In this document: in pieces, positions 10,500-22,264 of the stretch
Layout: the number at the start of each line of letters is the position of its first letter
How positions within the stretch are numbered: the first letter of the stretch is position 1
Assembly: GCF_958295425.1 (NCBI RefSeq)
Contig: NC_081144.1
Span: 23,487,398-23,551,397 of the forward strand
DNA from: Solea solea
Lineage: Eukaryota; Chordata; Actinopteri; Pleuronectiformes; Soleidae
Direction of reading: 5' to 3'
Length of the DNA: 64,000 nt
Notes under the pieces: model-generated
The model's input: the letters and a program-made list of their open reading frames with translations, nothing else
Database searches by the model: none
What the model was told of the DNA's origin: nothing
Made by a program: the position numbers and the translations under genes

Positions 10500-13400
10500 G
10501 TAATATATATATGTATATATAGATATATATAAATCTAATTAAAAAATGTTAATTAGATAGAATTAAAGTAAGAAAATAAAAATAATCTTCATGAAGAAAA
10601 AATATGTGGACATAATGTGTATGCAGGTGCTTAAAGCTCAAATATAGAAATGATTTATGTAAAAGGAACAGCAGTAACTATAATATGTACAATAAGAGTC
10701 AAGTTTATTGGTTTTATTTGAATACTTTGGTCGTTAATGCTCCGTCATAATTTCTAGACTGAGCAGACAATATTCATAAACTTTTTAAAATGCTTTAATA
10801 AAAAATGTTTCCATGGAAAAGTTAAGACATGGACAACAATAACAAACCCATTGCCCTTATACATCCCATAATAATCCTACAACCTCCGTACAACTGCAGG
10901 TATGCGGCTGATTCTGCGCGGTGGACAGCATCCATGTCACGGTCACGTTGAAATCTTATACAAGAACAAATGGGGCATCGTCGGGGATCAGGACTGGAAC
11001 AGAGCCACGGAGGAGGTGGTGTGCAGAAGCACTCAATGTGGGACTCCAGTGGAGGGCGCCACAGAGGACGTGCCAAAGCCGTCCGGGGACGTGTGGCTCA
11101 ACGAAGTGAAATGCAACGGGACCGAGAATCATTTGTTTGACTGCGATTATCCCGGTCTAGGAGTCAGCCAATACTTCAAGGATACGGTGAAGAAAATCAA
11201 ATGCTCACGTGAGACTCGACTTTTATTTTACTACATTTGTCTAGAGGCAGAGTGCTGGTTTGTTATATGTTATATGAGATATTAACTTATTATCAACACT
11301 GACTTCTGGACATAGACACTTATAAAAACACCTTATTCAGCTTACAACATCTTAAGAACAAGTTAGTATATGTAATGCGTTTGGTCCTCTTCACCAAAGT
11401 CCATAGAGAAAATCAGCATTTTTAAAATCACAACAAACATAAGCTGTCTGTCCACTGCTGCCTCCATTACTAAGTTCATATGTGTTATTGTGTGAATTTT
11501 GTGTTTGAAATCCATTGTTTGGATTCACCTCAGTGACACAAACTTACCACACGGGGCAGCAGTAAACCAGCAGCGTCTGTGTCTCTGTGAGCTAAAAACG
11601 CTGATTTTCTCTATGGACTTTGGCGCGAGGGAGCGAGCATTTTACAAACTTCAGTTTCCAGCCAAAAATGTTTGTCTCACAGAGAGATGATGTGGCAAAA
11701 GTGTTCTTTAAGATATGAAAGACTTAAACGGACACAGATTTTAACAGGTGAATCTTTTGTTGTGCGGCTAAAACCTGTTTACTGTTTGCTTTCTGTCCAT
11801 ATCGGCCGCCAATTTATCAGCGAGCGTGTCCCAAGTGTTAATAATGTGAAAATGTCTCATAGAACCTCACTACAAATAACCTAAACAGTTCCCTTTAAGA
11901 ACACGTACACCTTTAAATTGTCAGATATTCTGTGAAACAAGCGGGCTAACAGTGCTAACACTGTTTTTACTGTGTGACTGCAGTTGTAGATAAAATCGAA
12001 ATCTCCCTGGACGGGTTTGAATGTGCTGGAGCTCTTACGTTCTCAGTCGACGGGAAAAAACAGCCAGGCTACTTTTGTGCTGAAAACTGGGGTAAGTGTT
12101 TAACATCACACAGTATTATTTTTGGTTTTCTTTAATTTATCACAATTATTACCTACTTTTATGGCAGTTTAATCCAACAAATCCACCAACATTGTCTTTG
12201 AAAATGTCATATATTGAATTTTCCTTTCAATTTAATGTACACATCTTAATCTGAGAACATGGTCAATCCCTTCCAATTTCATTGTTATTGTTAAGTTGAA
12301 TATTCTGAATATATCATTATTATTGTAACTGACTTCATATTGACTGTTTTATTAAATTTCTTAAAAATCAGTTCCCTTTAGGATTCCAATATACACCTTT
12401 ATTTTTGACTCCTCTAATTACCTATTAATATACTTCATCAATAGGTGGTAATTACATTTTCCATTTGTAGTACCTTTGTTTGATGGTAGTTATTTAATTC
12501 TGTAATAAACATTTACTAACTGTTAATTCACGTTTCAGCTAAATATTTAACAATGTTATTCAGGTAAATCAAGATATTAACTCAAATACTTTAAAGGTTT
12601 ACAAAACTGCCATTAACACCAGCTAACTCTTAATGGAATTGCTGAATCAGCATTTATTAACCATTAATGCTTTTTGCTTAAATGCTTAAATAACCACAAC
12701 AATACTAAATATTTGTCGGACATGTTTCCTACCTAACAATAGGCACCACACGGAGCATTAATAAAAGGGTAATAATGGTTAACAAATCCTTAATTGTAGT
12801 TGAGTAATGCTTAGTCTGTACATTTATGAAATCCTAGTTAAGTTTCACTTCAGGGAAACACATTTTCTACTTGTTTTTCTACTAAGAAATGTTAACTTAA
12901 TAAAGACATTTACAAGTTACTTATTTAACAAATGTCAGTTAACAGTTTTTACTGATATCAACAGCGGCTGTGTTAGCGGTTAGTTAAAAACATTAATTAA
13001 ATTCTCATAACAGAGTTATCTATTGTTAATTAATGTTTAATTGTAAAGTGTTACCGTGCTGGGTTTACTACCACGATAATGATTATTTTACCGACGTGAA
13101 GGTAAAGAAGAAGCGGATTATGTGTGCGAAAGCCTCGGCTGTGGCAAATCTAAGGAGATAGCTGTGCACAACTGGATGATCTGGAAGGAGTTTACAAAGT
13201 CCAGGAAGATGAAGCTGGACTGTGGAAACATTCAGCCTCTGAATAATCTGTGGCAGTGTGTGACTCAGGAGTCGACCGAGTGCAAACATCCTGCTTCTGT
13301 CATTTGCACAGGTAACAAACACTGACACACACACACACACACACGAACACACGTGTGTTGTGACCTACAGTGTTTACAGATGTTAAAAATCCGGACTAAG

Positions 13401-16400
13401 ACAATAATTTGTTTTTCTTAATGTCATTTAAGTCCGACTAAAATCGAGCTAGTCTTAGTCAGACTAACGTACCTGGATAACGTGTACTGTAACACCAGTG
13501 GTACATGAGCTCCCCCTGGTGGTACATGGAGGAAAATCAGAAATACTGTTCTGTACTTTATAAACTAAGGATTTTTCACTTTTTTGTGCCCGATAATGAT
13601 GTAAAAACTTAAGTATCTACTGATATTATTCAGATAGTCATTTTAGAATAACACATTTGAGTCATTTCAAAGACAATTCTCCAACTGTGTCACAAATATT
13701 GTTCTCCCTAAAAGGAGGAAATAAACGGCCCAAACATGGCTCAGCTAAAATGCTTTTGCTGATTTTGATTTACGTTTGCGAAATATGATTTTTGGATCGT
13801 ATCGGATTCTACATTTTTATCTTTCCGATATCAGATCCAGTGATTTTGACCAGTATCGGTCCAATAATGATACCGATTCTCATCCCTAGAATATACCAGG
13901 GTTTGTGATCGGAGTGGAGCTGAGGAATGTTGACCACGATGTGAAGAACAAAAAAATACAATACTCGATATTTTCTTGTGGTTTGTTTTGTAGGTTATGA
14001 GCGACTGCAGCTCAGAAGAAACAGACAGAAGAAACAGAGTGTGAGTGTGTGTTCTGGGCAGCTGGAAATGGAGGAACAAGAAAAATGGGTTCCTTTTAAA
14101 AAAAATGTAAGCAGTCCTGATGATTGGTGTCGGCAGATGAACTGTGGTTCTTCACTCAGTCTCAATGGGACAGAGCTGACATGCTCAGGTAAGTCAGTTC
14201 AATTAGGGCTGAACATTTTACAATATACAAACATACAATATGCAATCATCTTGTTGAATTTTGAATTTGTTTTCCTTTTTAAAGTTGGTGACATCTGACA
14301 CAGGCACAATAAAAAGTGCGAAACAAATAGGGTTAAAATCAATTAATAAATTAGTCGTTAACTGTTTTGCTACTTTTGAGTTCCTTTTAATAAATAATTA
14401 AAACATTTCTTTGAACATTTCTTTCAAATGTATTTGCTTCTTATAACAAAGGCACAGAATCCTAACACAGAAGAGGATTATAGGCCACAATTGGGATTTT
14501 TTTTTGGGGGGGGGGGGGGAAATTGTGAGAAAAATGTAAAAAAGTCAAATTCAGACTTTGAATCTCAAATTTTCTTTTTTTAACAACTTTTAAATTAAAA
14601 GTTGTTAAAAAAAAGGTGTCTGACTTAAAATCTAAACATTCTGACAGAAAATCTAAGAATAGAATTCTGACTTAAAATCTAAACATTCTGACATAAAATT
14701 TATGAATTCTGACTTAAAATGTATGAATTCTGACTTAAAATCTAAGAATTCTGACTTAAAATCTCTGAATAGAATTCTGACTTAAAATCTAAGAATTCTG
14801 ACATAAAATCCCAGAATAGAATTCTGACTTGAAATCTAAACATTCTGACTTAAAATATAAACATTCTGACAGAAAATCTAAGAATAGAATTCTGACTTAA
14901 AATCTAAACATTCTGACTTAAAATCTAAGAATTCTGACTTAAAATCTCTGAATAGAATTCTGACTTAAAATCTAAGAATTCTGACATAAAATCCCAGAAT
15001 AGATATCTGACTTGAAATCTAAGAATCCTGACTGAATCTCATTCAGGGTGTTTTTTTTTGTTTCTTTCCTTTTTATTTTTTTTTTACTTTTTACATGTGT
15101 CCCCAATCCTCTTTTGTACAAAGGATTAATTCAAACTGAATAATATCATTTTGTGGAGAAAATATGACATTTGAGAACATCATCATTATGAAGTTTGGGA
15201 AACACTGATTAAAAAAAACATTTAAACCATTTTCTGACATTTTATGGACCAAACAAGTAACTGATTGAGAAAATAGTCGACAGATTAAAGTGTCACTGAA
15301 CTCCACCCACTGCCTGATTTATATGCCAAGAAATGGGCTGAGAGCCGAGTGAAGCCTGATTCAAATCTTTAAAGTCGAGCTGAACATTTGAATCGTGTGT
15401 GTTAGAGAACGCCGATTTAATCATCAGAATCACATACCTGACTCTGTTCTCCACAGACAGCGTCAGAGTGGTTCTGATGGACCGTGGTGAAGCCAGCAGA
15501 TGTTACGGCACCGTTCACATGGAAGTGAACAGAGCGACGTACTCTGTGTGCGCCTCCACGTGGACCATGAAAGAAGCTGAGGTGACCTGCAGAGAGCTGG
15601 ACTGTGGCAAAGTGAGCTTTCATTCATGGCTCAATATTAAAACATTAGAGTCTCTGTAATGTTCTGTGATATGAAGGTATATTTCTCTCCAGGTGATCAG
15701 TTATGAGAAAAAGTCTACGGGACCAGGAATAATGGACAACGTCCGCTGTTTAGGCAGCGAGTCGTCACTGTGGCACTGTCAGGCCATACATGACCAAGGC
15801 ATGAAATGTTCCACCACGGCTTACGTCGTCTGCGCAGGTGAGATACAACAGGAAAGATACTTATATATAATATATATAATAATAATAGATATTTAAGGCC
15901 CGAGCCACAAATGGCAGGGGCTGAAACAAGCTCCTGGCACAAATGTGTTCGAGGAGCTTATTGTTTTCCTTCAGATTATTATTATTATATCAATGTCTTT
16001 TTCCGGTCATTTTTTAGGGGGTTAACGTGCATTAAAACTCTTGAAACTTGGCATGGAGGTCAGGTCTGTGAAAATGCGATATTGGCATAGTAGACCCATG
16101 CGTTGCTCTAGGGCTCTAAAGCACCCACTAAGGTGAAAACGGAGACGAAATTGAGTTCCATCAAATTTCCCCAAACATGGTGGGAAGAAGAAAAAAGTCA
16201 ATCGTAACCATGGCCACAACTCAACAGGAAGTCAGCTAATTTGGATTTTGGTTTGCATTTTTGGCGATATGCACCCTATGTAAATGAGCGAACACGTCTG
16301 TGCACGTTTGCTGAACAGACATAAAAAAACACGACAATTTGTACTAGACACAACAAAGGTGAAAAGTTATCGAAAGGTTTTGCAGATTAAAAATGGCATT

Positions 16401-19400
16401 TTGGTAAATTTCGACCATTCGCCACGAAACATAAAGTGCCCTATAACTTCCATACATCGAGTTCCACTGAATTTCCTGAAACTTGGTGGAAAGATGTTAT
16501 AGACAAAGACGAACAAAAAAGTTGACCGTAACCGTGGCCTCAGCTCAACAGGAAGTCGGCCATTTTGGATTTTAGTGTCATTTTCCAATAAGATTCAAAA
16601 GTGAGGTCAGGGAACTGCTGCACTCCCCGACTTGCATCTGGACGTGAGGGCCCTGTAATGACTGTGTGCAGTCCTAGTTATTTTTCTTTCCGTCTGTGTT
16701 TGTTCATATTTTTTCTTCCGGTGCAGAAAGTTTAGACGTGAGACTGGCGGACGCTCCTGGAAAGTGTGCGGGCAGAGTGGAGGTCCTGTACGAGGGCAGT
16801 TGGAAACAAGTGTCCACAGATCAGTGGACAGATGACAACTCGGACACCGTCTGCAGACAAATCCACTGTGGACCGAGACAAAAGAGCGACAGTCCTGAGC
16901 AACAGTTCGGCGGAAGCTCGGGGGATTTTCTCACCCAGACATTAAACTGCAGCAAAACCACTTCCAGCATTTCTGAGTGTTTTACACAAACGTCTAAAAA
17001 AGCATCTGGGACAGAAGCAGTGAAGATAACCTGTGACGGTGAGTCTTTGTTCTTACATGTTTCTATTCTTTAACTGTCATTAAAGTGTAAAGAAAAAAGA
17101 CAATATCACACTAACATCAGTGTATAAAGACATTAAAACTATCAATACACAAAAAAAGAGAAGGAAAATAAATGTGCGCCCTTTTGGCCACCAGGGGGCA
17201 GCAGATCAAGGTGTAAAGTAAGTCTATAATAAACACAGGCATTCAACTGATTCTAGAAGTTATAACTAAAATAAAAAACAATCTAAATGTATAATATCAA
17301 AAACAATGGCATTAAAAACGTACAAATTGAAAATTGCACGCTGAATGTGAGTTTTAAAATAAAATACAGGGATCTCAACAATCTTTGAATCTTTGTTTTC
17401 ATTATTTAGATTTAATTTTAAATAGATTGTGTTGCTCATTATTCCACATTTAACAACAAGCATTGTTTTTTTTAAAACATTTTACAAATGTTTTTTTTAA
17501 GTTTGGGGGCTGGGTCTATTATTATTATACACTAATCTGTCTCTTCCTCCTCTCTTGTTCCTGTCAGACCACAAGGTGTTGATTCTGAATAATTCCTGCT
17601 CTGGTTCGGTGGGGATAGTGAGCGGCAACGACATCCACTGGCTGTCCGGGTCCGCGACCACGTGGACCCAAGAGTCAGCGGACGCTGTTTGCAAGCAGGT
17701 GCATTGTGGGAAGGCGTTAAAATTCTCGGCCCCGAACGCCACCGCTGACGTTCAGGTTTGGGATCACTCTTACAACTGCTCATCCGACGCCACGTCTCTG
17801 TTTGACTGCGATGCTGCCGCAAATTCACATGACCACAAACACACCATAGCAAACGTCACCTGCTCAGGTAACATGGTTAAAAATATCTATTTATCTATAC
17901 ATTTTTTTATTGTTATTTTTAATCTTAAAGGTCATAGAGAAGGTCCAAATAAATGTTTTACTTTGGTACATTCTTTTTTTTTTTTTAAATATGGCTCCGT
18001 TATTCTTAATTAACAGAATTTAAAAAAAAAAATTCTGGCTGTGGTTTTTATGAACAAGATGTTGTTCAATTAATTGAAAAAATCCATTTCTGAACAATCT
18101 TTCCTGAATAAATTATATAAAACTTTAATTCAATTCAATTGTATTTCTATAGCGCCGAATCACAACACACATTATCTTAAGGCACTGTACATTGACAACA
18201 ACATGGAGAGCTGAGAAACCCAACAGTTCACACAATGAACAAGCACTAGAGGCATCAGTGGAGAGAGAAAAAACTTCCTGACAGAACCAGACTTAAAGAT
18301 GTGCAGCCATCTGCCTCAGCAGGCTGGGGTGAAAGGAAAAATGGACAAAAAGGATTTAGAAAAAATTAAACTGATATCGACTTTAATTATATAATATGAA
18401 TACTAATAATAGTAATACTAATAATGATAATAATAATAATATAATCTGGATCCTGCGAAATGAGGACACAGAGAGAGGGGACAGGAGGGAAAAGACAAAC
18501 TAGGGAGATTAAAATAATTTTTTTTAAATATAAATTAAACAAAAATTGTCCTGCATTTTCTGAGTTAACAAGTTAATATTAATTTTTCTGAAACTGTTAA
18601 CAAAATGTTGTTTAGAAAACAACATTTCTGCTTAGATCATGTTTCCTAAAGATTTAAATATTTTCTGAAAATATGCTCAATATTTATTTCAACTTTCACA
18701 TTACTGAATGTGTTCTACTATATTTCAAAATTAAAGACTTAATTTTCCCCTGAATTTGAGATAATGTTTCATGAAGAAATCTATTAATGCTGCTATTCTG
18801 ATTCGTTGAGCTACAAAAAATATTCAGCTCTTTTTTCTGAATAATTTAATAATTTAATAAAAAATCTATAGTTTTTCTAAACTAACAAGACACTTTCTCA
18901 AGTACCTGAATTAATGGTAGCAAACATGTCCTGCTTGTTCAGTTTTTCTTTTAAATAATCTTTTGTGAATTTTGTGAAAAAAAAACATTTTAATTCAGGT
19001 ATTAATTTTTATTTATATAAAATGTTTTATTCTTCTGCGCCAGAGAAGGAGGCCTGACAGGAAGTTTACATTGTCATACTTGACTATATAAATAGAAGTA
19101 TTCCGCTTGTGTTTTTGTGTCCACAGGAACGATCACAGTGACCATGACAAACAAGTGTTGGGGGACAGTGAGTGTGTGTCTGGACGGACGGTGTGGGGGT
19201 GTGTGTGCAGACTCGTGGACAAACGCACACTCGGTGGAGCTGTGTCAAAGCCTCGGCTGCGGAACCGCCATCCAGGCTGCCGACCGTCTACCTGGACAGG
19301 AATTTGTGATGGTCAAGAGTTTGTACAAGACGAAACACACGACGAGTCCGAGACACTACAGCTTCGTCATGAAGAGTGAACAACACGTGTGTCCACCTGC

Positions 19401-22215
19401 TTACGTTGTTTGTTCAGGTAAACTGCTTAGACAGACAGGCCCTAGTTAGCTAGCTACCTGGTAATTGATAGAAAGATAAAAAGTTAGCAATAGAAAGATG
19501 CTAGTTAGTTTGCGATAGATAGATAGATAGATCGATAGATAGATAGATAGATTGATAGATAGATTGATAGATAGATTGATAGATTGATAGATAGACAAAG
19601 AAATCAATGAGTGGACAACAGAAAAAAGAAAGAAATGGTACAAAGGACAGATAGAAAGAAAGAAATTAACAGACAGATAAAAAGAAAGAAATGGATGCAC
19701 CGAAAGAATGAAAGAAAGACATGGACAGAGAGAAAGACATGGACAAACTTTGACAAACAGAACAAAATGAACAGACATTAGATAAAAAGAAATGAATGGT
19801 GTGTGGATGGAAAGAAATAAAGAAGTGGGTGAACATCAGAAAAAGAAAAAATGGAACTAAGGACAGCTAGATGGAAAGACATGCACAGATGGAGGAGTGG
19901 ACAGAAAGAAAGAAGTGGGTGGACAACAGAACGAAAGAAAAAAACAAAGGAAACCTGGATAGAAAGAAAGACATGGACATACAGATGGACGGATGGACAT
20001 AGAGAAAGACATGGACAGACTGACAAATAGAAATAAATAAACAAATGGATGATGGATCGAAATGAAAGGACAGACAGAAGGATTGACAAGTTGATAGATC
20101 GATTGGTTTTTACGCTCAGTAAAAAAAAGTGTTGGTACTTTGAACTTCGTATCTGAAGACAATGGAACCGCTTGGTTCCTGTGTTTTGTTCTTCTTCCAA
20201 ATCCTTGAATCTATAAACTCTCATATAATCCTCACATGGACATTTGAACAATTGAAAACTGTGTCTCTTTTGTTGTTGTTGTCGTTTACAGGCAGTGTCA
20301 TGCCCAGGTTTAGCATCTCCAGAGACAACTGTTCTGGAAACCTGGAGGTCCACTCTGAAGGACAGTGGCTGCCCGTGTGTGCTGATGCTCTTCAACAAAA
20401 ACAGGCACAACACACCATGTGTGAGCAGCTGCAGTGCGGCCAAGGGGTCAATTGGATTGAATACTTTGGACCGAAACCGGAGGCAACTCGCACCCTTTCA
20501 AAAGTGCAGTGTTCCGAAACTGGCGTGAAGTCATTATCAGCATGTAACATCAGTTTTACAAACACTCCCTGTTCTCTTGCTGGACTTATCTGCTCTGGTT
20601 TGTACGATATTTTCTATCCTCGAAATTATATTTGAAACCACTCGTACCTAAACTCTTTCCAGCATCTGACTCTTTATGTAGAAACACTTTTCCTCAAAAA
20701 GACTAAGTTCAATAGAATAGTACTGAGCCACCCCTAGAGCAAACTTTTGCAGCAACCTTTACGTTCCTTCACAGTAACCTTTACATTGCTTTGATGTACC
20801 CTTCACATTCCTATGCAGTAAACTCTTTGTTCCCTCACAATTATATTCCTTTGCAGTAACATTTCCAAGCAGTACAGGTCATCCACAGTGAGATAAACCA
20901 GCACATACTTCAGCAAGTGTAGATATAGCTTTTAAGTGGCTCAAATCTGTGAGTTTTGTTTTGAGTTCATCAACTCTCGTCTCTTTATCTCAGACTGGAG
21001 AAAGATCAAGGCTAGCGAGACCTGCAGTGGAGCCGTATCTGTTCACTCCAAAGGAAGACAAAGTGCTGTCGCTGTCAACGGTTGGAAAGAAACTGAAGGA
21101 AAGAGGCTTTGTAAGGACTTAAGATGTGGCAGCTTCAAGTCAAAAAAGGTTTACAAAACATCGCAGCAGCTTCCCTTCTGGAACGGAAGCTTCAGATGTG
21201 GAGAGGCCCCCAAAAATATCTGGGACTGTGAAAACAAATCGACCTCGTCCTCACAGAGAGAGCAGCTCTTTATTGAATGTGAAGGTAAATTATAGTTTAC
21301 TGTTTGATTGTCATTTCTCTTAATAGTCACACAAAGTGAAATAAACAGATACCGTTCAACTATCGTGTACTCCTTTAACGTTAAATCATGATATTTCTTT
21401 CCTTCCTAGATGAGCCGCGTGTCACCCTGTCAGACAAATGCAACGGTTATGTAACCCTTAATCGCAGGAACGTGTGTTACAGTAACTGGAACTTTAAATA
21501 TGCACACTTAGTTTGCCAAGAACAGAAATGCGGCAACGCAATCGAATACTCCTCCTCTGGCATTCAGCCATTCTCTTACGAGGACTACCATGTCCAATGT
21601 GATGACTTCCATTATAAACTTGGCCAGTGCAAGAGAGTCCAGGGAAAGTGTGACACAGGCTATGTGCTTGTTAGCTGTGTGGGTAAGGTTCGCGTAATCA
21701 CACTCACGCTCCCACACCAAACTCCATAGACAAAAACACATGTTTTTAGCACACAAGGACACTGGAGCTGCTGGTCTGCCGCTACCTTGTTTCGTAAGGT
21801 TTTGTCACTATGATATATCCAAATGAAGGATTTTAAAACAACAAATTCACAAAATAACACATTTGAACTCACTGATGGAGGCAGCAGTGGATCAACAACT
21901 ACTGCGTGCCGTGATGTAAAATCGACAAATTTCTCAATGGGATTTGGTGCAGGGTATGAGAAAGTGACATGAACTTCAGTTTCCAGATGTAAAAACCTAA
22001 TACTGACAAAAAACAATAAAAATATTAAGATATTTTATTAATTGAACCATTGTTATTTGGCTTAAAGAATGTATTCTCCGTTTAAAACAGATACTGTAGG
22101 TAGCAAAGTTTTAAGATTATTTTACAGAAAATATGCTGTATTCCATTTGCACATGTAATGTGTAATTTTTGCCGTTCCATAGAATGAAGAGCATGTGTTT
22201 ATATGTATACACATA

Positions 22216-22264
<49 letters not shown>

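Noticed and set aside
14615..15035. Possible CRISPR-like array of short spaced repeats
   Set aside because: Units are contiguous with no unique spacers and lie in a vertebrate intron; it is a minisatellite.
17497..17852. Minus-strand frames antisense to exon 9
   Set aside because: Shadow of a strongly supported SRCR exon on the plus strand.
19446..20443. Long minus-strand open frames (110 and 221 codons) rich in Leu, Ser, Cys and Phe
   Set aside because: They are produced by the degenerate GAAA/GACA/GATA tetranucleotide tract and overlap exon 11 antisense; no domain and no independent coding signal.
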